From positions 1,603-38,572 of the forward strand of contig JABDBM010000033.1 of assembly GCA_013288685.1 (NCBI GenBank): a DNA stretch of 36,970 nt, in the 5' to 3' direction. This document shows positions 10,131-18,153 of this stretch, in pieces. The notes under the pieces are model-generated. The model worked only from the letters and a program-made list of their open reading frames with translations. It was not told the DNA's origin and made no database searches. The first letter of the stretch is position 1, and each line of letters begins with the position of its first letter. Made by a program: the position numbers and the translations under genes. Source of the DNA: Bacteroidota bacterium (GTDB taxonomy: Bacteria > Bacteroidota > Bacteroidia > Sphingobacteriales > Sphingobacteriaceae).

Positions 10131-10164
10131 TTTGGGTAAGTGTTAAATTAAAACATTATTTTTG
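10131..10164 (+). promoter_or_regulatory. Bacteroidota-type promoter for the ParE toxin-antitoxin pair
   Basis: TTTG at 10131-10134 and TATTTTTG at 10157-10164 match the -33 and -7 consensus (TTTG, TAnnTTTG) with a 22-base spacer, slightly longer than usual. The predicted start of transcription is near 10171, giving a leader of about 10 bases before the ATG at 10182. Confidence 0.45.
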
Positions 10165-10181
10165 TTTAAAGAGCATGCTTT

Positions 10182-10418
10182 ATGACTGTAGTAGCAATAA
10201 GAAAGAAACTAATTACGTACGTAACCGATGCTGAAGACAGCAAGGTACAGGCATTGTATATGTTATTAGAAAGGGAAATTGAAGAAGGGGTTTTTGCCAT
10301 GTCCGACGAAGAACTTCAAGTGCTCGAAATGGAGGAGGAACTGTATTTAAAAGGTGAGGGCAAGTCTTATAGCCGGGAAGAGTCTATGCAAATTATTAAA
10401 GGCCAACGCTCTTTTTAA
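10182..10418 (+). CDS. Antitoxin of a ParE/RelE-type toxin-antitoxin pair
   Basis: This 78-residue acidic protein lies directly in front of a ParE-like toxin, with no gap between its stop and the toxin ATG. The N-terminus (IRKKLITYVTDAEDSKVQALYMLLE) and the end KSYSREESMQIIKGQRSF resemble the antitoxin family common beside Bacteroidota ParE toxins. In such systems the antitoxin binds and neutralises the toxin and represses the shared promoter. The assignment rests on both sequence pattern and gene order. Confidence 0.8.
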   Translation: MTVVAIRKKLITYVTDAEDSKVQALYMLLEREIEEGVFAMSDEELQVLEMEEELYLKGEGKSYSREESMQIIKGQRSF

Positions 10419-10709
10419 ATGTACACCTTAAACATTAGGAGCCCTGCCATTAAAATGGCTATGGAAGCATATCAATGGTATGAAGAAAAACAAACCGGCT
10501 TAGGTGAAAGATTTTTGCGGGAATTAGATAATTGTTATAGTAAAATTGAGACATGGCCTGAATCTTACGCCAAAATTAGAAAAGATTTCAGACAGGTTAT
10601 TTTTCCTACATTTCCCTATGTTGTTGTGTTCAAAATTCATGAAAATGACGTTGTTGTTTATTCTGTAATTCATAGTAGCCGTAGCCTTCGTAAGAAGTTT
10701 AGAAACTAA
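10419..10709 (+). CDS. ParE/RelE-superfamily toxin
   Basis: The 96-residue protein has the ParE/RelE layout: an N-terminal strand, a helix with AYQWYEEKQTGLGERF, the central strand pair FRQVIFPTFPYVVVFKI and the terminal VIHSSRSLRKKF. It starts at the base after the antitoxin stop, so the two are translated together. ParE members poison DNA gyrase and RelE members cleave mRNA on the ribosome. The LG..F and FPY motifs lean towards ParE, but the target cannot be decided here. Confidence 0.85.
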   Translation: MYTLNIRSPAIKMAMEAYQWYEEKQTGLGERFLRELDNCYSKIETWPESYAKIRKDFRQVIFPTFPYVVVFKIHENDVVVYSVIHSSRSLRKKFRN

Positions 10710-10820
10710 ACTAATAGAGATTGATAGATCAAATCACTTCTATCATTTTGTAAAACGATATTTCTTAACATCCGGTCCGAGGTTGCCCTATTTACATATA
10801 AGCTTTCAGACAAAAGTAAA

Positions 10821-11228
10821 ATGGCGGATGATAATGTTGTAATAATTACTTTTCAAGAATTGCATCATAAGCTTAATGATTCGAGTTTCTTTTGCGGTAA
10901 GATGATTCCTCGCGTGTTTTTTGACTACAGAGAGATTATACCCATCGCAAATGACCTAAATATAGAATTCACTTGGAGACCAATAGCGCAATGGGAAGAT
11001 TTCGAATGGGGTAGGATAGATATAGATAGCGAAATATTAATGAGCACAATCTTTAATGGACTTAATAATACTAATGAAGATTTAACAATAATTACGTTCG
11101 ATAGCTATCGGGAAAATAAAATTTTCACATTGAAGTACGAAGATTTACCGGAATTCTCAAATAACTACCGGTATTACTTAGGTGAAAATATGAATTTTAT
11201 ACAACCTCTTGACTATATGTTTTTTTAA
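10821..11228 (+). CDS. Hypothetical protein of unknown function
   Basis: The 135-residue acidic soluble protein has no signal peptide, no membrane segment and no motif I recognise. It is rich in Asn, Ile and Phe and is clearly more AT-rich than its neighbours, which may mean recent acquisition. It follows the ParE-type toxin-antitoxin pair by 111 bases on the same strand. A small immunity-type protein is one possibility, but nothing in the sequence proves that. The open frame and ATG at 10821 are the main support. Confidence 0.55.
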   Translation: MADDNVVIITFQELHHKLNDSSFFCGKMIPRVFFDYREIIPIANDLNIEFTWRPIAQWEDFEWGRIDIDSEILMSTIFNGLNNTNEDLTIITFDSYRENKIFTLKYEDLPEFSNNYRYYLGENMNFIQPLDYMFF

Positions 11229-11395
11229 CAAACCAAAAAGCAATTGTCATGATTCATCACGAGGGGCTGTTCACTCAAATTAAATTTGATTGTCCCACAT
11301 CCAATTAATATTATTCTGATGTAAATTTTATTACCAATTAATGGAACTAAATAGCTATTAATTAAACGTTTAGTGCAAAAAAAAAGTTTCTCAGT

Positions 11396-12133
11396 CTAAA
11401 ACTTCACCCTCGCCGCAATAGTAGGATACACCTCAAAAACATTTTCACTTGTTACCACATGGTAATACATTAGCGACTTTGAACCCATCGAAAAATTGCC
11501 TTTTATTTTAAACCAAACCTGCGGTTCGCCGAAAAAGGAAACTGTTTTGCCATGCAGGTTTTTCGTAAAATCGTCGCCATGATTTCTGTTGAGGGTGTAT
11601 AGCTCAATATCCCCGGCAAATTCAACTTTATAGTTCCAGAAACCTTTGCCCCAGTAAAACGTGTACAAAAAATCATGACTTGGTTTTTGCCGCATATTAT
11701 AGGTATAGTAAAGTGTGGTGCTGAAATACGCACCTTTCCATTGAAAGGTAAGACCCGGCCCAAGTGAAATAGCATTATTAATGTAATAGCTGTATTGAAC
11801 TGGATTGGTAACGCCAAGCCCGCCGCTGTATTGCAGGCTTAAATATATTGGAGGCTTCCAAAAACGGAACGTTTGGGATGCCTGTATAAAAGCTTTCCCG
11901 ATATTATCATTGGCGCCCTGCATATCAGTTTCAACCTTTAAAAAAAAGGAGCCGGGTTTTATAATTGAGGTGGTATCGTTTTGCGATTTAAAATATTCGA
12001 AATATAAGGTCGGGAAATTTTGAGAATTATGGCCAGGATCGACACTGTGCCGTAAATCGTAATGCAATTGCAGGTTTTGTGCAAATAATGGCGTCGAAAA
12101 GATAATCAGGATAAATGCAGTCAGATATTTCAT
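11396..12133 (-). CDS. DUF5020-family outer membrane beta-barrel protein
   Basis: The 245-residue protein has a signal peptide (MKYLTAFILIIFSTPLFAQ) and alternating aromatic strands throughout. It ends in Phe (TIAARVKF), the usual C-terminal signal for barrel insertion by BamA. NLQLHYDLRH at the mature N-terminus and the following FPTLYFEYFK fit DUF5020, a family related in shape to Tsx-type nucleoside channels. The likely place is the outer membrane; the transported substrate is unknown. It is divergent from the gene at 12385, with a known-style palindrome in the spacer. Confidence 0.8.
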   Translation of the reverse strand: MKYLTAFILIIFSTPLFAQNLQLHYDLRHSVDPGHNSQNFPTLYFEYFKSQNDTTSIIKPGSFFLKVETDMQGANDNIGKAFIQASQTFRFWKPPIYLSLQYSGGLGVTNPVQYSYYINNAISLGPGLTFQWKGAYFSTTLYYTYNMRQKPSHDFLYTFYWGKGFWNYKVEFAGDIELYTLNRNHGDDFTKNLHGKTVSFFGEPQVWFKIKGNFSMGSKSLMYYHVVTSENVFEVYPTIAARVKF

Positions 12134-12160
12134 TACTATAGTTTTAATTTTTAATTTTCT

Positions 12161-12253
12161 TTTGTCATTCTGAGCGAAGCGAAAAATCCTCTAAAACATA
12201 CATGGCAGATATGCAGGTCGCAGAAGGTTCTTCACTTCGCTCAGAATGACAAA
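12161..12253. repeat. REP-like palindrome with TCATTCTGAGCGAAG words
   Basis: The arms are 12161-12183 and 12231-12253, with 22 of 23 positions complementary around TGTCATTCTGAGCGAAG. The loop is 47 bases. This word is a familiar repeated intergenic palindrome in Bacteroidota genomes. Here it sits in the spacer between two divergent genes, so it is not a simple terminator. A role as a mobile repeat is inferred only. Confidence 0.75.
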
Positions 12254-12384
12254 TTGTTGTTTATATACCAGGCGATAAACCAGAGGACAAATATCTTTGG
12301 AGTGATTTTGGAAGGGCGTAATTGCAGCGTAAACCTGGCGTAAATCTGTCTTTTATATTTTAAATATCTGAATAAGAAAAGTTT

Positions 12385-13551
12385 ATGAACGATTTGGATT
12401 TTTCGGTTTTTGTTGATTTGTTTAAGGAAGCTTATACCAAATGCTTTGGCCATGCCTTAATCAGTCCGCTTACCGAAACCGAAAGCAAACTTTTCTGTAA
12501 CCAGGTGCTGGATAAAACCGGGTTATCAATAGGTTGGAAGAGCGTAAAAAACTATTCAATTTTTATTATCGACAGCAACGCAGGGAAGGAAGAAAACCCG
12601 TCGGCAGCCACTTTGGATACCCTGGCACGGTATGTTTTAAACGCCCCTTACACCACCGAAATCCAACGAAAAAACGACGAAAGCCATTATCCCTACTGGT
12701 TTCTGTACAGGGAAAGATTTCATAAATCGCAGCCAAAAGCTGTGGTTAAAAGATGGCGGACAGGAGCGATAACATTTGCGGCGGGCATAATGGTTATTAT
12801 CCTTGCGCTGCTTTATTTCAAGCTTGTCGTCAGTCCGAAAAGCAGCGCTTTTGCGGATGACTTTCATCATACGGATGAAGCTGCTATGCGCGATAATGGC
12901 TGGCTCATCAAAGCAAGGGATGCAGGCTATTGGAGTAAGCGGACCGAAAAGCCGGGCGAGTTGACGTTATATACCTTAAAAGGCGATAACTGGCCCGATC
13001 CGAAATCAAATCCAATTATCAAAAATCTGTTATTGCGGCCTACCCCATCTGATTGTTTTACGGCCGAAGTTCATATCGATAGTTTTATTCCGAAGGAGGA
13101 ATGGCAGCAGGCCGGCCTCCTTCTGTTGGAGGACACTTTATTAACTGGCAAAAGCATCCGGCTATCGTTAGCGTATAACGATTATTTCGGTGGGATGAAA
13201 CGCCCCCGCGAAATACTGATACAAGCCATTACCTCACTTGGCAATGGTTTTGGCAAGCCCGAGGAAATAGCGCATAAAGTTCTTTTTTATCCTGATAGCA
13301 TCAGCACGAACCAGGTGCTAACAAAAAATTTAGAAAATTCGGCCTTACGTATCGAAAAACATGGTAATAAGTACCGGTTTTTGTATGCAGGCGGCACTAC
13401 TGAAAATGCAGCCTTTAAAGAAGTAGTAACCCAGGAGTTTGATATGCAGCCAAAGTATATCGGCATATTTGCCATAAAAGGTTTTACCAACTCCAACACG
13501 GTGCCGGTTAGGTTTAAATATTTCAGATTAACCGCCGACAATTGCAAATAA
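12385..13551 (+). CDS. Single-pass membrane protein with lectin-like C-terminal domain
   Basis: The 388-residue protein has three parts. Residues 1-115 form a soluble domain with LTETESKLFCNQVL, TGLSIGWKSVKNYS and NPSAATLDTLARYVL, a pattern I associate with uncharacterised Sphingobacteriaceae proteins and which looks helical. One membrane helix follows at about 130-150 (ITFAAGIMVIILALLYFKLVV). Residues 155-388 resemble a concanavalin-like DUF1349/GH43-C2 beta-sandwich (FADDFHH, then DNGWLIKARDAGYW and strands ending PVRFKYFRL). The cytoplasmic part may sense or bind something, with the sandwich on the outer face. This is inference; no enzyme motif is seen. Confidence 0.65.
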   Translation: MNDLDFSVFVDLFKEAYTKCFGHALISPLTETESKLFCNQVLDKTGLSIGWKSVKNYSIFIIDSNAGKEENPSAATLDTLARYVLNAPYTTEIQRKNDESHYPYWFLYRERFHKSQPKAVVKRWRTGAITFAAGIMVIILALLYFKLVVSPKSSAFADDFHHTDEAAMRDNGWLIKARDAGYWSKRTEKPGELTLYTLKGDNWPDPKSNPIIKNLLLRPTPSDCFTAEVHIDSFIPKEEWQQAGLLLLEDTLLTGKSIRLSLAYNDYFGGMKRPREILIQAITSLGNGFGKPEEIAHKVLFYPDSISTNQVLTKNLENSALRIEKHGNKYRFLYAGGTTENAAFKEVVTQEFDMQPKYIGIFAIKGFTNSNTVPVRFKYFRLTADNCK

Positions 13552-13721
13552 AGAATCTTGAATAGTATTTCTAATTAATATTTATGCCACAAAGTTAATT
13601 TACAACATCGTGCGCTTCAAATTCGCGTAGTTTTACGTATCAAAATGGGGGAAAACACCGTTTCGGGCCTCATCCTTTTCAGCTAATTTTACCCTACCTG
13701 ATTAACACAACACAAACTGAA

Positions 13722-14015
13722 ATGGCCGTACGTATAATTTGCATCAAGAAAGATGAAGGAAAGCATGAAAACCCTTATATCGCAATTGACTATCTGGAAT
13801 GGATCAATGAGCGTATAAACGTGAAAGGCGTTACCGACAGAACCAAGATACACGATTGGATAAAAAACGAAGACGGCGAAGCCTATATTATTGACGAAAA
13901 CGGCAACAAAACCTACCTGATACCTGCCGTTAGTCCGCAGGGTAATAAATATGTTAAAACAGTAACTGATGAAAGCGCACCAGATTGCTTGCTGATGCTG
14001 CCGGCGTGCGTGTGA
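13722..14015 (+). CDS. DUF3892 domain protein
   Basis: The 97-residue protein starts VRIICIKKDEGKHENPYIAIDYLEWIN and ends YVKTVTDESAPDCLLMLPAC. That is the DUF3892 pattern of an early I-x-x-K-D segment, a central W and Y-I-x-D strand, and a late L-x-x-LP-C. The family is small, cytoplasmic and of unknown function. It is convergent with the CYTH gene, with a palindrome between them. Confidence 0.78.
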   Translation: MAVRIICIKKDEGKHENPYIAIDYLEWINERINVKGVTDRTKIHDWIKNEDGEAYIIDENGNKTYLIPAVSPQGNKYVKTVTDESAPDCLLMLPACV

Positions 14016-14031
14016 GGAAGAAGTTGGCAGT

Positions 14032-14126
14032 TTGCAGTGAGCAATTGGCACAGTTTTTAAATTGCAGTTCGCAGTTATCAGTCGGCAATCAGCAAACTGT
14101 ACACCGCAAACCGCCTACTGCCAACT
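14032..14126. repeat. Word-repeat palindrome between DUF3892 and CYTH genes
   Basis: AGTTGGCAG at 14032-14040 pairs with CTGCCAACT at 14118-14126. The interior holds more degenerate copies of the same words (gcagtttgcagt, ttgcagttcgcagt, agcaaactg). The right arm reaches into the CYTH gene and encodes its last residues (SSWQ), so the element has been used as coding sequence at the 3' end. Confidence 0.6.
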
Positions 14127-14585
14127 GGAAAAAGGTTTTACCGAAAGATTCGAATTATAATACCGTTCGTCATCACTTACTTCATTGGTGATCCAGTCCG
14201 GCTTTTCAAATGGCTCATTTTCATCATATAGTTCTATTTCGGCCATAATTAGGCCTGCATTTTTGCTCAAAAACTCATCGACTTCCCATAGTTTTCCGGC
14301 GAAAGTAATACGGTATCTTATTTTTTCGACTTCGGATATTGCAAAGCCATCCAGTATTTCTTTACCTTCTTCAACAGGTATTTTATATTCAAATTCTTTG
14401 CGGCTAATGCCGTTGGTTGCGCCTTTAAGGGTGATATACCCTTGTTTATCGGTTATGCGCACACGTATGGTACGATGGTCGTCATTTAATAAATAGCCCT
14501 GGCGGTAATGAGTGCCTTCGGGTTTTGCTATTTGCTGCCATTTATTATGATCGACTAAAAATTTTCGTTCTATCTCAATACCCAT
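14115..14585 (-). CDS. CYTH domain protein (triphosphate tunnel metalloenzyme)
   Basis: The 156-residue protein begins MGIEIERKFLV, the EIERKFLV motif of the CYTH fold, followed by RQGYL, RTIRVRITD, YITLKG and a late AEIELYDEN. These charged strands build the tunnel that binds metal and triphosphate. Members include inorganic triphosphatase and thiamine triphosphatase. A CHAD gene lies 8 bases upstream on the same strand, supporting a role with polyphosphate or related phosphates. The C-terminal residues come from a palindromic repeat. Confidence 0.9.
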   Translation of the reverse strand: MGIEIERKFLVDHNKWQQIAKPEGTHYRQGYLLNDDHRTIRVRITDKQGYITLKGATNGISRKEFEYKIPVEEGKEILDGFAISEVEKIRYRITFAGKLWEVDEFLSKNAGLIMAEIELYDENEPFEKPDWITNEVSDDERYYNSNLSVKPFSSWQ

Positions 14586-14593
14586 TTTCCTTG

Positions 14594-15382
14594 TTATTTA
14601 GCACCCGCCAGTTCAACCGTTGTAGCCTTTTTCAGGAAGTCATCAGCCAGCGAGGTAATGCTGCGTTTTACGCCAACGTTTTTCCGTTTTATTTTGGTGA
14701 CTGTCGGCTTGTCATTTAACTCTGGTGATGAGAATAGTTGTTCGGCCACCAAATTATCGTGCCATTGCCCTATCGCATTTTGTAGTTTATCCAGATAATC
14801 TGCATTAAACGGAATCTGCCCATCAAGCGCCTTCGCCGCCAGTTTATGGTTATAAACCAAAATTTTTATCAGCTTGCGGTTGGTATGCATATCTTTGTTA
14901 AAGCCCGATACTGCCAGGTTTACTGAAATTTGCTCCAACAGGTTTTTATAATACCCGGCAACTTCCTTGTCGCCTACATGCGGTAGCTGCTTTTTAAGGC
15001 TTTTGTAACTGTCTTTTATAGTTCTAATGAATTTTTTGCCGTTGTCCCTAAATTCAACGATCCCTTCTTCAATTATCCGTTGCTGGCCGGTTTCAAACTG
15101 CTCGTTTTTAAGCTCGTAGCGTTGGCCCAGTTGCAGGTTGGTATAGGCATCGCGTATATTGCCAGCATATTTAAATATCTTTTTTACGGGTTTAAAATCT
15201 TTCATCAGGCCAGGCTGCTGCGATGTTGTTTCGAACAAATTGAGCATAGCCCTTAGCTTTTTTATTTGTACTCTGAATTTATGCAACGCTTCCTGGTCGC
15301 CGGTTTCTAAAAATGCGTTTAGATGCACATTCATGGCGGCCCATTCTTTATCGAGGTATTTAAGTTCGTCTTTTTTCTTCAT
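14594..15382 (-). CDS. CHAD domain protein
   Basis: The 262-residue, lysine-rich helical protein shows the CHAD signature HKFRVQIKKLRAMLNLF (His34, Arg37, Lys41, Arg44) and further conserved helices (IRDAYTNL and the IGQWHDNLVA segment). CHAD proteins bind polyphosphate through basic helices. It is the first gene of a two-gene operon with the CYTH protein, and the pairing of these domains is known in many bacteria. The spacing of 8 bases implies co-transcription. No membrane segment is seen. Confidence 0.88.
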   Translation of the reverse strand: MKKKDELKYLDKEWAAMNVHLNAFLETGDQEALHKFRVQIKKLRAMLNLFETTSQQPGLMKDFKPVKKIFKYAGNIRDAYTNLQLGQRYELKNEQFETGQQRIIEEGIVEFRDNGKKFIRTIKDSYKSLKKQLPHVGDKEVAGYYKNLLEQISVNLAVSGFNKDMHTNRKLIKILVYNHKLAAKALDGQIPFNADYLDKLQNAIGQWHDNLVAEQLFSSPELNDKPTVTKIKRKNVGVKRSITSLADDFLKKATTVELAGAK

Positions 15383-15497
15383 AGTGAGGAGCGTACAGAT
15401 TTAACAATTAGCCCTGGACGGCGTTCAATTTAAATTGTACGGGAATTATAAAAGTAGGAAAATTTCACTACATTTATTCAAACTTAAATTAAACCCG

Positions 15498-15911
15498 ATG
15501 GACTCTTCTCACATTAACTGGCTGGCAGCGGTTGTTGCAGCCTTGTCGGCCTTTATGGTTGGCGGTATTTGGTATTCAAAGTTACTTTTTGGTACTGCAT
15601 GGATGGTTGACAGCAACCTGACCGAGGAACAAATAAAAGCCGGTAATACTGCTAAAATATTTGGCTTTACAGCGCTCTTTTCGTTGATTATGGCATTTAA
15701 CCTGGTGATGTTCCTGGCCGATTCTCCCTGTATGAAAACAACCACTCAATGGGGTGCTACAGCCGGTTTCCTTGCGGGGGTATGGACTTTTTCGGCCATC
15801 GCCATTCATAGCCTGTTCGAACAAAAAAGCTGGCGGTTAATTTTTATTAATGGCGGCTACAGCGTGGTATCATTAACCTTAATGGGCGCAATTATTGGTT
15901 TGTGGAGGTAG
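15498..15911 (+). CDS. DUF1761 family membrane protein
   Basis: The protein is 137 residues from the ATG at 15498. An in-frame TTG at 15435 would add 21 residues that do not fit the family and is not used. Four hydrophobic segments are seen, with NWLAAVVAALSAFMVGGIWYS at the N-terminus, the DUF1761 hallmark where a G-x-x-WYS stretch ends the first helix. It is an inner-membrane protein of unknown function. A palindrome follows its stop within 5 bases. Confidence 0.82.
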   Translation: MDSSHINWLAAVVAALSAFMVGGIWYSKLLFGTAWMVDSNLTEEQIKAGNTAKIFGFTALFSLIMAFNLVMFLADSPCMKTTTQWGATAGFLAGVWTFSAIAIHSLFEQKSWRLIFINGGYSVVSLTLMGAIIGLWR

Positions 15912-16251
15912 GGAAAGAAGTCCATAGTCGATAGTCCATAGCCCATGGTAGAAGGTTTTCAACGGTTAAGATGTCGCTCTTTTTATTTTTCTATGGACTA
16001 TCGACCATAGACTATGGACTTTTTAACGTTATATTTGCCTTGCAGGGATGCGCTTGCTGTTCCCAACAATAATGCCGTTTTTATATTATTCCCCTCGTAT
16101 ATAAATCAACATTGTTTTTTTAATATTAACTGTTAATACTTAGTTATAAAGAGACTACGCCAGTGACAATAATTATATTTTAGCTTTAAACTAATGTTAT
16201 TTATGATTGTCATAACTGTATATTTTAATAACTATCGAAACTGAATATATC
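15912..16251. other. Intergenic stretch with palindrome and a possible dyad operator
   Basis: This 340-base spacer between two plus-strand genes holds the palindrome at 15917-16021 and then an AT-rich region. A weak dyad, TGACAATAAT at 16164-16173 and ATGATTGTCA at 16203-16212 (9 of 10 paired), lies 40-90 bases before the lipoprotein start and could be an operator. I see no further gene. Confidence 0.5.
15917..16021. repeat. Word-repeat palindrome of AGTCCATAGTC units
   Basis: The left arm (15917-15940) contains AGTCCATAGTC and GATAGTCCATAG. The right arm (15991-16021) is its complement with one extra 7-base word (TATGGTC) inserted. The direct repetition of tccatagt words inside each arm suggests growth by slippage. 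It starts 5 bases after the DUF1761 stop and probably ends transcription. Confidence 0.7.
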
Positions 16252-18060
16252 ATGAAAAAAATATTATTTATAATGTTGCCGGCGATGGGGATTTTCGCAT
16301 CGTGCACACCCATAGTATATACCAGCACCGTGCAGCCGGCTTATAACGACCAGCCACAGCAACCGGTTTATAATAATCAACAGCAACCGGTTTATGTGGA
16401 TCAGCCGCCACAAACAAATCAGGTTTTTTATGATGAATTGAGTCCTTATGGGCAATGGATTGATTATCCGGATTATGGCTACGTGTGGTCGCCCAATGTG
16501 GATGCCGATTTCAGGCCTTATGAAACCAACGGCACCTGGGCTTACAGCGATTACGGCTGGACCTGGGTATCAGATTATAGCTGGGGATGGGCGCCGTTTC
16601 ATTATGGCCGTTGGTTTTACGATGGAAGTTACGGATGGTTGTGGACACCAGGAAGCGAATGGGCGCCGGCCTGGGTTACCTGGGGACAATCAGGCGATTA
16701 CTATGGATGGGCGCCCGTGCCGCCGCGTGTTAATATGAACAGTGGTTGGAGACCCGCCAACAGCGACTGGAATTTTGTACAGGCGCGCAATATTAACAGC
16801 CGCAATATTCATAACTATGTGGTGCGCAATAATATTAATAATGCCAATAATATTAACTATATTACCAATATTAACACCGATAATCGCAATAGCTACCGGG
16901 GGAAACCGATTGGATACAACCGTGGCCCAAGGGTTAATGACGTTGAAAACGTAACTAATATAAAAATTCAGCAGATTAATATTTATGGTAGTAATAAGCC
17001 TGGGCAATCGGTAGCCAATAACCAGCTTACCACTTACCGGCCAGTTATCAATCAGGATGTTTCGCAGGGAAAAACCAGGCCGGTGCCACGCGGAGTGGTT
17101 GCTTACCGGGCAAATGGTCAAAACCAGGGGCAGCACAACGGTCAATACAATAATCCTAATCAAAACCAACCTAATGGTGCTCAGGGTAATGACCCTAACC
17201 GTAACCAGCCGAATGGCGGACAGGTAAATAATCCTAATCAAAACCAACCCAATGGTGGTCAGGGGAATGGTCAGTATAATAACCCTAACCGTAATCAGCC
17301 GAATGGCGGACAGGTAAATAATCCTAATCAAAATCAACCCAATGGCGTTCAGGGGAATGGTCAGTATAATAACCCTAACCGTAATCAGCCAAATGGCGGA
17401 CAGGTAAATAATCCTAATCAAAACCAGCCCAATGGCGGTCAAGGGAATGGGCAATTGAATAACCCAAATCGTAATCAGCCGAATGGCGGACAGGTAAATA
17501 ATCCTAATCAAAATCAATCCAATGGCGGTCAAGGGAATGGTCAGTATAATAACCCTAATCGTAATCAGCCGAATGGCGGACAGGTAAATAATCCTAATCA
17601 AAACCAGTCCAATGGCGGACAAGGTAATGGGCAATTGAATAACCCCAACCAAAATCAACCAAATGGCGGGCAAGGCAACGGACAATTGAATAATCCTAAC
17701 CAAAACCAGCCAAATCAAGGTTACCGCGGCGGCAACTTCAATAACCCGAATCCGAATCAACAGCCAAATCAAGGGCAGCGTAACGGACAGGGTAATAATC
17801 CCAATCAAAATCCACAACAAAACCCGCAGCAGGGCAATAATCCAAATCCCAACCAGGGTAACAGTAATTTAAGAAGGCAAATTATTATGGATCAACGGCC
17901 GGCGCAACCGGCAAATCCGCCGCAGAATGCAAATCCGCCGGCTAATCGGCCCCCGGTTACGGTACAACCGCAGCAGCCAAAACCTGCGCCGCCACAGCCA
18001 AGACCGGTGCAGCCGCAGCCAAAACCCGCGCCGCCAAAACAGAATAAGGATAATCAGTAG
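16252..18060 (+). CDS. DUF6600-type lipoprotein with Asn/Gln/Gly/Pro tandem repeats
   Basis: The 602-residue protein has a lipoprotein signal (MKKILFIMLPAMGIFASC, Cys18). A Trp/Tyr-rich domain at about 60-165 carries repeated W-x-P/Y-G-x-W motifs (YDELSPYGQWIDYPDYGYVW, WGWAPFHYGRWFYD, YYGWAPVP) typical of DUF6600 surface proteins. After an Asn-rich linker, residues 302-498 are tandem repeats of about 30 residues, and the C-terminus is Pro/Gln-rich. It is probably anchored in the outer membrane and extended, perhaps binding the cell wall or a surface polymer. A long antisense open frame in the repeats is an artefact. Function unknown. Confidence 0.85.
   Translation: MKKILFIMLPAMGIFASCTPIVYTSTVQPAYNDQPQQPVYNNQQQPVYVDQPPQTNQVFYDELSPYGQWIDYPDYGYVWSPNVDADFRPYETNGTWAYSDYGWTWVSDYSWGWAPFHYGRWFYDGSYGWLWTPGSEWAPAWVTWGQSGDYYGWAPVPPRVNMNSGWRPANSDWNFVQARNINSRNIHNYVVRNNINNANNINYITNINTDNRNSYRGKPIGYNRGPRVNDVENVTNIKIQQINIYGSNKPGQSVANNQLTTYRPVINQDVSQGKTRPVPRGVVAYRANGQNQGQHNGQYNNPNQNQPNGAQGNDPNRNQPNGGQVNNPNQNQPNGGQGNGQYNNPNRNQPNGGQVNNPNQNQPNGVQGNGQYNNPNRNQPNGGQVNNPNQNQPNGGQGNGQLNNPNRNQPNGGQVNNPNQNQSNGGQGNGQYNNPNRNQPNGGQVNNPNQNQSNGGQGNGQLNNPNQNQPNGGQGNGQLNNPNQNQPNQGYRGGNFNNPNPNQQPNQGQRNGQGNNPNQNPQQNPQQGNNPNPNQGNSNLRRQIIMDQRPAQPANPPQNANPPANRPPVTVQPQQPKPAPPQPRPVQPQPKPAPPKQNKDNQ
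17155..17745 (+). repeat. Coding tandem repeat of 90-base period
   Basis: Units alternate between 39 bases (PNRNQPNGGQVNN, five near-exact copies) and 51 bases (PNQNQPNGGQGNGQYNN or the LNN form), giving a 90-base period. Single changes such as NQP to NQS and YNN to LNN mark the copies. The array should vary in length between strains by slippage or recombination while staying in frame. Confidence 0.9.
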
Positions 18061-18075
18061 AAAGTCTTAAGTACG

Positions 18076-18153
18076 AGTCTTGAGTCTAAAGTCAAATAAG
18101 CAGAAAAAAAAATCTCTGACTTAGGACTTTAGAATCAAGACTTCGGACTTAAA
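18076..18153. repeat. Word-repeat palindrome between the DUF6600 and DUF6526 genes
   Basis: GTCTTGAGTCTAAAGTC near 18077-18093 pairs with GACTTTAGAATCAAGAC near 18125-18141 (16 of 17 positions). Related gtcttaagtc and cttcggactt words lie outside it. It separates two convergent genes and likely ends transcription from both sides. Confidence 0.65.

Noticed and set aside
17155..17745. Regular repeats resembling a CRISPR array
   Set aside because: The period is in frame, the so-called spacers are repeats of the same words, and no cas gene is near. It is coding tandem repetition.
16690..17820. Long antisense open frame (376 codons) of hydrophobic repeats opposite the DUF6600 lipoprotein gene
   Set aside because: It mirrors the Asn/Gln/Gly/Pro tandem repeats on the other strand. 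The repeat lacks stops on the antisense by codon composition, and there is no start context or family pattern.
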